DNA of 64,000 nucleotides from Lachnospiraceae bacterium (GCA_016286555.1 JAEETA010000009.1:1-64000); one strand, 5' to 3'; counted from the stretch's first letter, positions 54,965-63,877 are shown. Made by a program: numbers and translations. The notes: a model not told the origin generated them from the sequence alone.

Positions 54965-55462
54965 TCAGTTCCCTTCACTCTCCAGGCACTTCTGCAGTGC
55001 CAAAGTCCCTGTCCGCGCGCATTCCACGATGCTGATGGACTTGAACATCCGGATCATCAGCTGAATCTTCTCCGGTGTATCGCAAATCTGGATCATCATA
55101 TGATGAAGGCTCATGTCCACGATGCTGGCATTCATGAGCTCACACATCTCCATGATCTCCTGGCGGTTGCCCTTATTGTACTTCACCTTCATCAGCATCA
55201 GCTCCCGGGAGATGCATTCCTGCTCCGTGAAAGTCTTGACCTTGATGACATCCAATTTCTTATTCAGCTGTTTCTCGATCTGCTCCAGGGTGCGCTCGTC
55301 TCCGGAAGAGACGATGGTCATGTTGGAGACCATCTTGTCGTCGGTCTCTCCCACCGCCAGAGAATCGATGTTAAAGCATCTTCTCGCAAACAGTCCGCTG
55401 ACCTTGCTGAGGACGCCGGAGCGGTTCTCAACGGTAACGGAATAGATTCTCTTGATCTTCAT
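54965..55462 (-). CDS. acetolactate synthase regulatory small subunit, second copy
   Basis: The 165-residue ACT-domain protein has KRIYSVTVENRSGVLSKVSGLFARRCFNIDSLAVGE and FKSISIVECARTGTLALQK. It aligns along its full length with the other subunit but is clearly diverged. It is 20 bases behind the large subunit gene ilvB and so is probably that enzyme's direct partner. The ATG at 55462 has GGAGG five bases upstream. The two copies may respond to different effectors (inference). Confidence 0.92.
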   Translation of the reverse strand: MKIKRIYSVTVENRSGVLSKVSGLFARRCFNIDSLAVGETDDKMVSNMTIVSSGDERTLEQIEKQLNKKLDVIKVKTFTEQECISRELMLMKVKYNKGNRQEIMEMCELMNASIVDMSLHHMMIQICDTPEKIQLMIRMFKSISIVECARTGTLALQKCLESEGN

Positions 55463-55481
55463 GCTTACCTCCATGCCGCGC

Positions 55482-57098
55482 TTATTTTACCAGGTCCAGG
55501 GGATCCACGATGACTTCCATGAGAACGGAACCTTCCGCCTTCAAAAAGGCGTCGATCCTCGCATCAATGTCCTTGTCCTTCGCCAGCTTCAGATAGGTAA
55601 AGTCATATGCCGCAGCCAGCTTTGCCAGATCGGGACTGCCGTCCAGACTCACCACGGAATAATTGTCCTTGTAGGTGTAGTGCTGATACTCACGGACCAT
55701 GCCCAGATATCCGTTGCGGATCACCACGATCTTGGCAGGAACGCCGTGCTGATTGCAGGTTGCCAGCTCCATCATGGACATCTGGAAGGAACCGTCGCCG
55801 CAGACAGCCACCACCTGACGGTCGGGGGCAGCGATCTTGGCGCCCATGGCAGCGGGAATGGAATAACCCATGGTTCCCATACCGCCGGAAGTAAGGAACT
55901 TGCCCTTGCGCATCTGCACATTGGCACAGGACCAGATCTGGTTCTGACCCACATCCGCCACATAAACCGCATCCTCTTCCATCGCCAGAGAAAGCTTCTT
56001 TACAAAGGCTGCAGGATCCACATAGCCTTTTCTGCCGTACTTATTGGGCTTGTAAGCATCCTTGTAGGAGGTGAGAGTCTTTACCCAGTCGGAGTAATCC
56101 CCTTCGATCTCCTGCTCCATCAATTCTTCGATGACCTTGTCTGCGTCTCCCACCAGAGGAATGGAGGAAACCGCATTTTTACCGATCTCCGCGGGATCCA
56201 CATCGATGTGTACCAGGACCTTGTCCCGGGTGATGAGATCCGGCTGGGAAATGGCTCTGTCCGCCACACGGGCTCCCACCATGATGATGAGATCCGCTTC
56301 GTTCATGGCACGGTTGGCATAGGGCTTACCGTTGTTTCCCACCATGCCAAAGTAGTAAGGATCCTCCGTGGGCATTACGCCGATACCCATCATGGTTGAT
56401 ACCACAGGGATCCGATGCTTCTTCACAAATGCCTGAAGCTCATCGTCCGCCTGAGCCAGCAGCACGCCGCCGCCTGCGCAGATGATGGGACGCTTTGCAC
56501 GGTTCAGCTCCTTTACCACCTTCTTGATCTGTACCGCATTGCCGCGGATGGTGGGCTTGTAAGTACGGAGCTGTACACTCTCGGGGTACTTAAAGCTCTT
56601 CACCGGCGTATTCTGCACATCAATGGGCAGGTCGATGAGGACAGGCCCCTTGCGGCCGGAATTGGCGATGTAGAAAGCTTCCTTGATGATCCGGGGGATC
56701 TCCGCCGCATCCCGCACCAGGTAGCTGTATTTCACAAAGGACTCCACGGCACCGGTAATGTCCGCCTCCTGGAACACATCACTGCCCAGAAGTTCACTGT
56801 TGACCTGACCCGTCAACACCACCAGCGGAATGCTGTCCGCAAAAGCGGTGGCGATACCGGTGATGATATTGGTGGCACCGGGGCCGGAGGTAACGGCACA
56901 GACACCGGGTCTGTTGGTCATTCTGGCCACACCACTGGCTGCATGCGCCGCATTCTGCTCGGTACGCACCAGCACCGTCTTGATCTCGGAGTTCAAAATG
57001 CTGTTGTAAAAAGGACAGATGGCAACACCGGGATACCCGAACACATGGGTAACCCCTTCCTCTTCGAGGCATTTCACGATGACATCAGCTGCGATCAC
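55482..57098 (-). CDS. ilvB: acetolactate synthase large subunit
   Basis: The 538-residue thiamine-diphosphate enzyme condenses pyruvate with pyruvate or 2-oxobutyrate. The N-terminal HVFGYPGVAICPFYNSI contains a proline-rich variant of the usual GGA loop; the glutamate of most ThDP enzymes is in VRTEQNAAHAASG. GDGSFQMSMMELATCNQ is the ThDP motif. A GTG start at 57098 has GGAGG nine bases upstream. It is 60 bases behind metH without a terminator. Confidence 0.96.
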   Translation of the reverse strand: MIAADVIVKCLEEEGVTHVFGYPGVAICPFYNSILNSEIKTVLVRTEQNAAHAASGVARMTNRPGVCAVTSGPGATNIITGIATAFADSIPLVVLTGQVNSELLGSDVFQEADITGAVESFVKYSYLVRDAAEIPRIIKEAFYIANSGRKGPVLIDLPIDVQNTPVKSFKYPESVQLRTYKPTIRGNAVQIKKVVKELNRAKRPIICAGGGVLLAQADDELQAFVKKHRIPVVSTMMGIGVMPTEDPYYFGMVGNNGKPYANRAMNEADLIIMVGARVADRAISQPDLITRDKVLVHIDVDPAEIGKNAVSSIPLVGDADKVIEELMEQEIEGDYSDWVKTLTSYKDAYKPNKYGRKGYVDPAAFVKKLSLAMEEDAVYVADVGQNQIWSCANVQMRKGKFLTSGGMGTMGYSIPAAMGAKIAAPDRQVVAVCGDGSFQMSMMELATCNQHGVPAKIVVIRNGYLGMVREYQHYTYKDNYSVVSLDGSPDLAKLAAAYDFTYLKLAKDKDIDARIDAFLKAEGSVLMEVIVDPLDLVK

Positions 57099-57158
57099 TT
57101 CTTATTCCTCCGTAAGTCTGCTTCTAAGCCTGTAATTTCCATTCCGATCTTTGAAAAT

Positions 57159-59696
57159 CTATTCTGCGATACCCAGGAGCTTTCTGGCAACCTTCACGGC
57201 TTCCGAAGCATCTCTCGAGTATCCGTCGGCACCGATCTCGTCGGCGTATTCCTGGGTTACCACGGCGCCTCCCACCATGACCTTTACGGAGAGGCCTTCC
57301 TGCTTTACCGCTTCCACCACATCCTTCATGCGCTGCATGGTGGTGGTCATCAGAGCCGACAGGCAGATGATATCGGCCTTCCGTTCCTTCGCTACCCGCA
57401 GGATCTCGTCACAGGGAACATCCTTCCCCAGATCCACCACATCGAAGCCGTAGTTTTTCAGCATCATGGCCACCAGATTTTTCCCGATGTCATGAATGTC
57501 GCCTTCCACGGTGGCGATGACCACAACGGCCTTCTCTCCCTCTGCCGCATCGGATGCAAGCAGGGGCTCCAGGACTTCGATGGAAAGCTTCATGGCTTCC
57601 GCACTGCCGATGAGCTGGGGCAGGAAGTACTTACCGCTGTCAAAACGCTTTCCCACCTCATTGATGGCGGGGATCAGGGCGTCGTTCAAAAGTACCTGGG
57701 GATCTTCTCCCGCATCCAGGGCATCCTTTGTGATACCTGCGATGGAGCTGCGGTTTCCCTTCAGGACCGCTTCATAGACACTGTCCGCCGCCTTGGATCG
57801 TCCGCTTTCGGTTGCGACGCTCTCCACAGCGGCAGCAGCTTTTGCAGGCTCACCCACACCGCTCACAGGCAGGTTCCCGGCAGCAGCCGCCAGGGCCGCA
57901 AGCCTTGCCTTTTCCTGCTCTTCCTTCTCGTGCTTTTCCTTCAGCACGGAGACGGTTTCAATATAGGTCAGGTTTGCATCCTTCTTCGCCAGCAGCAGGT
58001 CCGTGGCCTGTGCCGTGCAGACCAGGAGTTCCTGGGAAGGATTGGAAATAGCCATGGACAGGCCCTTGGAAATGGCCAGGGTCAGAAACGCGGAATTCAC
58101 ATATTTGCGCTCCGGCATACCGAAGGAAATATTGGAAAGTCCGCAAACGGTAGCAAAGCCGTTTTGGGTAGCGTAGGCGATGGTCTCCAGCGTCTCCAGA
58201 CCCGCATTTGCGTTGGCACCTACGGTCTGGACGAGACCGTCCACTACGATATCTTCTTTCCGCATGCCCAGTTCAAAGGCACGGCAGGAAATCTTTTCAA
58301 TGATCTGCTTCTTCTCATCGATATCCTTGGGAAGTCCCTCATCCGACAGGGGCAGCAGGATAAACATGGCGCCGTACTTGGCCACCAGAGGAAGGAGCTT
58401 TTCGAATTTCTCCGTCTCCAGGGAAACGGAATTGACCAGGGCTCTGCCGGGATAGTACCGAAGAGCCGCTTCCAGCACATCGATAAAGCTGGAATCCAGA
58501 CTTAAGGGCAGGTTAGTGACCTGGGTCACCTCTTCAATGGCGGTGAGCATGGCAGCCTTCTCGTCGATACCGCCCATCCCCACATTAATGTCCAGCACCT
58601 TGGCACCGCAGGCTTCCTGTTCCTGGGCAAAGGAACGGACCAGGTCCATCTTCCCTTCACGAAGTTCTGCCTGCAGGGCTTTCTTACCCGTAGGATTGAT
58701 GCGCTCACCGATAATGATGAACTGATCTCCCGGTGCAAAGGCCAGAGTCTGACGCTCGCTTGTAAGGTACCGCATGCCGGCCGGTCTTCTGGAGACGGTG
58801 ACGGGAGTTCTTCCCTTGCAGCTCCCGGTAAGTGCCTGAATGAACTCAGGTGTGGTACCGCAGCAGCCGCCCAGGATGGACGCACCGGCAGCAATGAGCT
58901 CCTGCATCTCGGATGCAAACTCGTTGACATCCATGTCATATACGGTCTTTCCCTCTGCATCCAGCTTCGGAAGCCCTGCGTTGGGCTTTGCGATGAGGGG
59001 CAATTCTGACACAGATGCCATAGCCTCCACGATGCCCTTCATGGCTGCGGGACCGGTGGAACAGTTCACTCCGATGGCTGCAGCTCCCATGCTCTCACAG
59101 ACAATGGCAGCGGTGGCTGCATCGGTTCCGAAGAGGGTTCTTCCGCCGGGCTCAAAGGTAAAGGTGACCATAACCGGAAGACTCGTCACTTCCTTAGCGG
59201 CGATGAGGGCACAACGAACCTCTGCAAGGCTCATCATGGTCTCCACCACCAGCAGATCCACGCCCGCTTCCTCCAGGGCAAGGATCTGCTCCTTGTAGAC
59301 GTCGATCAAAGCTTCCGGCTCCATGGGCCCCATGGGACGAAGCTGCTGACCTGTCATGGTCAGATCCCCGGCCACCAGGCAATCCTTACGACCGCTCTTA
59401 GCGATGGCATTTTTCGAGATCCGTACCAGCCCGTCTATCATCTCCTTCTGGCGATCCGCCAGGCCGTACTCAGCCAGCTTAATGCGATTGGCAGTGAAGG
59501 TGGGCGCATAGAGAATATCAGTGCCTGCGTTTAAGAAAGCAACCTGCAAATCCTCCATGGCATCCGGATGTTCCAGGATCCACGCCTCCGGGCAGACTCC
59601 TCCCGGCATTCCGGCCTTGGCCAGATTGGTACCGGTGGCTCCATCCAGAAACACAAAACGATCCTTCACATATTCCCGAAACTGTTCAACCGTCAT
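57159..59696 (-). CDS. metH: cobalamin-dependent methionine synthase lacking the activation domain
   Basis: The enzyme has 845 residues. The homocysteine domain (about 1-310) shows zinc cysteines in GVNCSTGP and SILGGCCGTT. The pterin-binding domain is at about 330-590 (GERINPTGKKAL; VLDINVGMGG). The cap and B12-binding domains are at about 640-845, with EGDIHDIGKNLVAMML giving the DxHxxG ligand. The C-terminal AdoMet reactivation domain of full MetH (about 1200 residues) is absent, so reductive reactivation must come from another protein. The ATG at 59696 has GAGG eight bases upstream, better than a TTG at 59702. Confidence 0.95.
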   Translation of the reverse strand: MTVEQFREYVKDRFVFLDGATGTNLAKAGMPGGVCPEAWILEHPDAMEDLQVAFLNAGTDILYAPTFTANRIKLAEYGLADRQKEMIDGLVRISKNAIAKSGRKDCLVAGDLTMTGQQLRPMGPMEPEALIDVYKEQILALEEAGVDLLVVETMMSLAEVRCALIAAKEVTSLPVMVTFTFEPGGRTLFGTDAATAAIVCESMGAAAIGVNCSTGPAAMKGIVEAMASVSELPLIAKPNAGLPKLDAEGKTVYDMDVNEFASEMQELIAAGASILGGCCGTTPEFIQALTGSCKGRTPVTVSRRPAGMRYLTSERQTLAFAPGDQFIIIGERINPTGKKALQAELREGKMDLVRSFAQEQEACGAKVLDINVGMGGIDEKAAMLTAIEEVTQVTNLPLSLDSSFIDVLEAALRYYPGRALVNSVSLETEKFEKLLPLVAKYGAMFILLPLSDEGLPKDIDEKKQIIEKISCRAFELGMRKEDIVVDGLVQTVGANANAGLETLETIAYATQNGFATVCGLSNISFGMPERKYVNSAFLTLAISKGLSMAISNPSQELLVCTAQATDLLLAKKDANLTYIETVSVLKEKHEKEEQEKARLAALAAAAGNLPVSGVGEPAKAAAAVESVATESGRSKAADSVYEAVLKGNRSSIAGITKDALDAGEDPQVLLNDALIPAINEVGKRFDSGKYFLPQLIGSAEAMKLSIEVLEPLLASDAAEGEKAVVVIATVEGDIHDIGKNLVAMMLKNYGFDVVDLGKDVPCDEILRVAKERKADIICLSALMTTTMQRMKDVVEAVKQEGLSVKVMVGGAVVTQEYADEIGADGYSRDASEAVKVARKLLGIAE

Positions 59697-59732
59697 TCGC
59701 AAATCCTCTCAGATCTTTTTCACAACAATCAA

Positions 59733-59738
59733 AGTATA
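59733..59738 (-). promoter_or_regulatory. putative extended -10 promoter of metH
   Basis: TATACT is preceded by TGC on the minus strand, giving an extended -10. No good -35 is seen. It lies 37 bases upstream of the metH start. No cobalamin or SAM riboswitch was recognised here. Confidence 0.45.
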
Positions 59739-59792
59739 GCACAGGGAAGCGCCTTGCACATCGCATTCTTCCCGGGTTTTGTTTTATAAGAA

Positions 59793-59816
59793 GGGCGCTT
59801 CCTTCCGGGAGCGCCC
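59793..59816 (-). terminator. terminator after the small membrane protein gene
   Basis: GGGCGCT/AGCGCCC stem, with a TTCTTATAAAA tail on the minus strand, 46 bases beyond the stop codon at 59862. Confidence 0.65.
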
Positions 59817-59861
59817 CATTCTCATCAGGCATGCGCCCGATCCGATGCATATGATCGTCGA

Positions 59862-60161
59862 TTATTTGAGGATCTCAAAACCGCCGATGATGGGAAGAGG
59901 AATCTCTTCTTCCTTGCATGCATGAACCAGACCGATGATCCAGAAAACAAACAGGATGATGTTCAGGATCCAGAGTACCAGACCGATGATAAATCCGCCG
60001 GGCAGGATCTTGGCTGCAACCGTCAGGATCAGGTTAGCGATTACCAGGATAAAGCTCTGATTCAGATGGAACTTAGCACCCTCTTTGTCGCCCACGAAGT
60101 AAGCCAGAAGCCAGCCGATGAGCGTCAGGTAAGATACGATTCCGGTCACTTTCTTGTTCAT
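59862..60161 (-). CDS. small DUF4870-type membrane protein
   Basis: The 99-residue integral membrane protein has about three spans: VTGIVSYLTLIGWLLAYFVG, FILVIANLILTVAAKIL and GLVLWILNIILFVFWIIGLVHACK. DKEGAKFHLNQ between the first two is the usual DUF4870/Tic20-like motif. Function unknown. The ATG at 60161 has AGGAGG eight bases upstream, and the long frame to 60239 covers an intergenic repeat. Confidence 0.85.
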   Translation of the reverse strand: MNKKVTGIVSYLTLIGWLLAYFVGDKEGAKFHLNQSFILVIANLILTVAAKILPGGFIIGLVLWILNIILFVFWIIGLVHACKEEEIPLPIIGGFEILK

Positions 60162-60200
60162 ATTCGTTCCCTCCTTCAAAAATTTGCATTTTTTATACCA

Positions 60201-60265
60201 CGTGATACGAGTTGCTTCGCGGCTTCGCCGCTTCCGCATTTTTGACTTTTGACCCTTGTATCACG
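60201..60265. repeat. 65-base inverted-repeat element touching the ABC ATPase stop codon
   Basis: Perfect terminal arms CGTGATAC (60201-60208) and GTATCACG (60258-60265) surround a GCGGC/GCCGC hairpin (60219-60231) and an A/T-rich GACTTTTGACC segment. The right arm contains the stop codon of the ABC ATP-binding gene. The structure suggests a mini-repeat or MITE-like unit; only one copy is in the window. Confidence 0.5.
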
Positions 60266-61070
60266 ACAGCATCATCCGATCGTTTGCAAACTCTGCTCCG
60301 CTGATCTCTTCAAACTTTGCCAGCAGATCCTTCACATGGAGATTCTTCTTCTCCTCGCCCCTTACATCGTAGATCACATGTCCCTCATGCATCATAATGA
60401 GGCGATTGCCGTGTGCGATGGCATCCTTCATATTGTGGGTGACCATCATTGCGGTCAGATGATTTTCATTGATGATCTGGTCGCTGATCTCCAGCACCTT
60501 GGCTGCGGTCTTGGGATCCAGTGCCGCCGTGTGCTCATCCAGCAGGAGGAGCTTGGGCTGCTTCATGGAAGCCATCAGCAGCGTGATGGCCTGCCGCTGA
60601 CCGCCGGACAAAAGTCCAACCTTGCTGGCCATGCGATCTTCCAGGCCTAATCCAAGAGTCTGGAGTTTTTCCCGGAACAACTCTCTGTCCTGGCGGGTGA
60701 CACCCCAGCGAAGGGTACGCTTCTGGCCTCTTCGAAGGGCCAGTGCCATATTTTCCTCGATATCCATGGTAGCGGCAGTGCCGGTCATGGGATCCTGGAA
60801 GACTCTTCCCAGATAGGTAGCGCGCTTGTGCTCGGAAAGCCCTGTGATATCGTTTCCGTCAATGACGATCCGTCCCTCGTCCACGGGCCAGACGCCGGCG
60901 ATGGCATTCAGCATGGTGGACTTTCCTGCGCCGTTACCGCCGATGATGGTAATAAAATCACCGGGCAGCAGCTCCAGGTTCAGATGATCCAGAGCCACCT
61001 TCTCGTTGATGGTTCCCCGGTTAAATACCTTTTGTACATTTTCAATGATCAGTGCTTTTTCGGAACTCAT
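60261..61070 (-). CDS. ABC transporter ATP-binding protein
   Basis: The 269-residue ATPase has Walker A GGNGAGKSTMLNAI (about residues 40-53), signature LLSGGQRQAITLLMA and Walker B LLLLDEHTAALDPKT. It belongs with the permease and binding protein upstream (four-base overlap with the permease), forming an importer of the TrpXYZ/PF04392-associated class. The ATG at 61070 has GGAGG six bases upstream. Confidence 0.94.
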   Translation of the reverse strand: MSSEKALIIENVQKVFNRGTINEKVALDHLNLELLPGDFITIIGGNGAGKSTMLNAIAGVWPVDEGRIVIDGNDITGLSEHKRATYLGRVFQDPMTGTAATMDIEENMALALRRGQKRTLRWGVTRQDRELFREKLQTLGLGLEDRMASKVGLLSGGQRQAITLLMASMKQPKLLLLDEHTAALDPKTAAKVLEISDQIINENHLTAMMVTHNMKDAIAHGNRLIMMHEGHVIYDVRGEEKKNLHVKDLLAKFEEISGAEFANDRMMLS

Positions 61071-62014
61071 TTTGCACCTCCCTTCTTCTTGCCGGCCTTC
61101 CCCTTCAGATAAGGGATGGCGAGGAAGATGGCAACCACGATGGCCGAGAAGAGCTTCATATCCTCGGAAGGCATCTTCAGCCACAGCACCAGCTGATAGA
61201 CCATGTAGTAGATGATGGCGCCCAGGATCACGGCGATGAGGGTCCATGCAAATGCCAGACGCTTCTTCTCCGCAAACTTTCCGAAGAGCACTTCACCGAT
61301 GATGACGGCAGCCAGACCGATGACGATGGCGCCGCGGCCCATGTTCACGTCCGCAGCTCCCTGGAACTGTCCGTAGAGTGCGCCGCAGAAGCCTACCAGG
61401 CCGTTGGAGAGCATTAATGTAAGAACCTTGATAAAGTCGGTGTTGATGCCCTGCGCTCTGGCCATATTGCCGTTACAGCCCGTTGCACGAACGGAATGTC
61501 CCAGCTCGGTACCGAAGAACCAGTACAGGCAGGAAACCAGCACCAGCAAAAATACGGTCATACCGATGAAAAAGACGATCTCGGAGCTGGTGGAACCCGT
61601 CACATAACGAAGAGAAACCACCAGAGGGTAATTGTCCACGGACACAGGCTGGTTTGCCTTGCCCATAATGTTCAGATTGATGGAATACAGAGAGATCTGG
61701 GTCAAGATACTCGACAGGATCCCCGGAATACCGAGCCCCGTGGTCAGGAGTCCTGTGATCATCCCGGCAAGCGCTCCCGCAAAAAACGCTACGATGGTTG
61801 CCAGGATCGGGGATACCCCCGCACGGATCAGCATCACCGTAACGGCGGCACCGAGGGCCAGAGAGCCGTCCACCGTCAGATCCGCAAAATCAAGGAGTCT
61901 GAAGGTGATGAAGACGCCCAGCGCCATAATGCCCCAGATCATTCCCTGGGCGATGGAGCCCGGAAATGCCCGAAATAAGGAAGCTAAACTTAAGGATGAA
62001 AAATAAGAGAGCAT
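61067..62014 (-). CDS. ABC transporter permease
   Basis: The 315-residue permease of the branched-chain-type BPD_transp_2 fold has eight or more spans; GIPGILSSILTQISLYSINLNIMGKAN and MGRGAIVIGLAAVIIGEVLFG are family patterns. It is probably the only permease of the system, acting as a homodimer. The ATG at 62014 was chosen for GGAGG four bases upstream; an upstream in-frame ATG at 62035 has no ribosome site. It ends with a lysine-rich tail. Confidence 0.93.
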   Translation of the reverse strand: MLSYFSSLSLASLFRAFPGSIAQGMIWGIMALGVFITFRLLDFADLTVDGSLALGAAVTVMLIRAGVSPILATIVAFFAGALAGMITGLLTTGLGIPGILSSILTQISLYSINLNIMGKANQPVSVDNYPLVVSLRYVTGSTSSEIVFFIGMTVFLLVLVSCLYWFFGTELGHSVRATGCNGNMARAQGINTDFIKVLTLMLSNGLVGFCGALYGQFQGAADVNMGRGAIVIGLAAVIIGEVLFGKFAEKKRLAFAWTLIAVILGAIIYYMVYQLVLWLKMPSEDMKLFSAIVVAIFLAIPYLKGKAGKKKGGAK

Positions 62015-62047
62015 AAGACCTCCGAAGTGTTTCATAGGAAATGATAA

Positions 62048-62077
62048 ACAGGGATACCCAAATAAAGGCATCCCTGT
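62048..62077 (-). terminator. intercistronic attenuator between the binding protein and permease genes
   Basis: An 11-base stem (ACAGGGAT core, one G-T pair) sits 14 bases after the binding-protein stop and is followed by TTTAT on the minus strand. Partial termination here would give more binding protein than permease, as often seen in ABC importer operons. Confidence 0.65.
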
Positions 62078-62091
62078 CATATTACATCATT

Positions 62092-63081
62092 TTACTCAGA
62101 AATGGCAACATAATCGTCGGGAACGGTGATGCCCAGCTCATTGCAGATGCTGGCGTTGTATTTCTTGGTAACGTTGGGAGCGAACTTCACGGGCATGGTG
62201 GTGATATCAGCGCCGTTCAGCAGGATCTCGGCTGCCATCTCGCCGGTGGTGTAGCCCAGGTCATAGTAGCTGATGGAAAGGGTTGCAACACCGCAACCGG
62301 AGCAGATGCCCTCCTCACCCGCGATACAGGGCACGCCTGCAGGGATCAGGATGTTGTAAACGGTCTCGGTAACGTTTGCCAGAGTGTTGTCGGTGGGGAT
62401 GTAAACCACATCGCACTCCTCTGCAGCGGTGGTCACAACGGACTGAACCTCGTTGGTATCAGCGATACCGTACTCCTGGTAAGCGATGCCGTCCTCCTCC
62501 AGAGCAGCCTTGAAGAGCTCGATCTGGTACTTGGAGTTTGCCTCGGCAGTGCAGTACAGGAGGCCGACCTTCTGTGCATTGGGGAAGATCTCCACCAGCA
62601 TGTTCTCCTGCTCGTCGATGGGAGCCAGGTCGCTGGTACCGGAGATATTTCTGCCGGATACGCCACTCCAGTTCTCAACCTCAAGGGCGGTGCCGTAATC
62701 GGTCACGGAAGTGCCAAGGATGGGAATGGTGGTGGTAGCTGCTGCTGCAGCCTGAAGAGGGGTGGTGGCGTTTGCCATGATCAGGTCCACATTGTCTGCT
62801 ACCAGACCGTTGCAGATGGTAGCTGCGGTAGCCTGCTCACCCTGTGCATTCTGTACATCAAAGGTAACCTTGTCGCCCAGCTTTGCTACCAGTGCATCCT
62901 TGAAGCCCTGGGTAGCGGCATCCAGTGCGGGATGCTCCAGAAGCTGGCACACGCCGATGTGATACACCTTATCGGCGGATGCAGTCTCGGCCTGCTGTCC
63001 GCCTTCAGCGGAACCGCAGCCGGTAACGGCCGTCATACACATAGCAGCCGTAAGAACCAAAGCCATGATCTTCTTTTTCAT
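62092..63081 (-). CDS. ABC transporter substrate-binding lipoprotein (PF04392/TrpX-like)
   Basis: The 329-residue lipoprotein has a signal peptide (residues 1-21) ending in VTGC, with the acylated cysteine at 22. The two-lobe periplasmic-binding fold has HIGVCQLLEHPALDAATQGF, IPILGTSVTDYGTAL and VYIPTDNTLAN. The family includes tryptophan importers, but the ligand here is inferred only. The ATG at 63081 has GGAGGAG close upstream. It is the first gene of the operon. Confidence 0.93.
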   Translation of the reverse strand: MKKKIMALVLTAAMCMTAVTGCGSAEGGQQAETASADKVYHIGVCQLLEHPALDAATQGFKDALVAKLGDKVTFDVQNAQGEQATAATICNGLVADNVDLIMANATTPLQAAAAATTTIPILGTSVTDYGTALEVENWSGVSGRNISGTSDLAPIDEQENMLVEIFPNAQKVGLLYCTAEANSKYQIELFKAALEEDGIAYQEYGIADTNEVQSVVTTAAEECDVVYIPTDNTLANVTETVYNILIPAGVPCIAGEEGICSGCGVATLSISYYDLGYTTGEMAAEILLNGADITTMPVKFAPNVTKKYNASICNELGITVPDDYVAISE

Positions 63082-63119
63082 AATCTCCTCCACTATCTTA
63101 CATCCGTCTGCTTGCTTTT

Positions 63120-63141
63120 ACGCTTTAACCATTTAAAGCGT
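63120..63141. promoter_or_regulatory. inverted repeat operator candidate ahead of the ABC importer
   Basis: ACGCTTTAA/TTAAAGCGT is a perfect nine-base dyad with a four-base centre, immediately downstream of the predicted transcription start. It fits either a repressor operator or a short 5' hairpin; no T-box or riboswitch fold is apparent. Confidence 0.6.
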
Positions 63142-63156
63142 TACAGACTAAAAGTA

Positions 63157-63185
63157 ATGATAGCTTATTTCCAAAAGTTCGTCAA
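63157..63185 (-). promoter_or_regulatory. promoter of the ABC importer operon
   Basis: TTGACG (63180-63185) and TATCAT (63157-63162) have 17-base spacing on the minus strand. Confidence 0.75.
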
Positions 63186-63202
63186 TCATTTTGCATGTAT
63201 CT

Positions 63203-63868
63203 TTATGCATTCTTTGGCACCACGTTTCCGGGTGCTTTGAAGATATGCTCCTCGGGGATCACGCCTCTGACACAGGAGGTGGGATACACATTGGAATGTC
63301 TGCCGATGACGGTGCCGGGATTCAGGACACTGTTGCATCCCACTTCCACGAAGTCTCCCAGCATGGCGCCCACTTTCTTGCGTCCGGTCTCGTAAGACTG
63401 CTCTCCCTTGACGGTCACAAGGAGCTTGTCGCTCTTCACATTGGAAGTGATGGAGCCCGCACCCATGTGAGAAGAAAATCCCAGGATGCTGTCTCCTACA
63501 TAATTGTAATGAGGGACCTGCACCACATTGAACAGGATCACGTTCTTCAGCTCCGTGGAGTTGCCCACCACGGCCTTTTTGCCCACGATGGCACTGCCCC
63601 GCACAAAGGCACAGTGTCTGATTTCTGCTTCCTCATCCACGATGAGGGGACCGTTTAAACATGCAGTGGGAGCTACTTTAGCGCTTTTGGCGATCCAGAT
63701 GTCCTCGCCTCGCTGCTCGAAGCGCTCCGGATCCAGGGTGGGGCCCAGGGCCTTGATAAACTCAGAGATGCCTTCCAGGGCTTCCCAGGGATAGGTAAAA
63801 CGGGACAGGTACTCTCCCGCAATGGTTTCCTGCAGATCATAGAGATCGGCGATGGTGATTCGATCCAT
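63203..63868 (-). CDS. left-handed beta-helix (GlmU/acyltransferase-like) protein
   Basis: The 221-residue protein contains hexapeptide-repeat strands from about residue 55 (WIAKSAKVAPTACLNGPLIVDEEAEIRHCAFVRGSAIVGKKAVVG) forming a trimeric left-handed beta helix. It resembles the C-terminal half of sugar-nucleotide transferases such as GlmU, but there is no nucleotidyltransferase domain. Substrate unknown; it may be an acetyltransferase or a structural relative. The ATG at 63868 has AGGAG five bases upstream, inside the tail of the upstream gene's stop region. Confidence 0.85.
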   Translation of the reverse strand: MDRITIADLYDLQETIAGEYLSRFTYPWEALEGISEFIKALGPTLDPERFEQRGEDIWIAKSAKVAPTACLNGPLIVDEEAEIRHCAFVRGSAIVGKKAVVGNSTELKNVILFNVVQVPHYNYVGDSILGFSSHMGAGSITSNVKSDKLLVTVKGEQSYETGRKKVGAMLGDFVEVGCNSVLNPGTVIGRHSNVYPTSCVRGVIPEEHIFKAPGNVVPKNA

Positions 63869-63877
63869 AATGACTCC

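Noticed and set aside
56415-58505. Plus-strand open frame of 696 codons
   Set aside because: Shadow of ilvB and metH, crossing two genes and their spacer; no ribosome site and low-complexity His/Gly composition.
60261-61247. Extended start for the ABC ATP-binding gene
   Set aside because: The extra 59 residues are the out-of-frame shadow of the permease gene; the ATG at 61070 has GGAGG and overlaps the permease stop by four bases.
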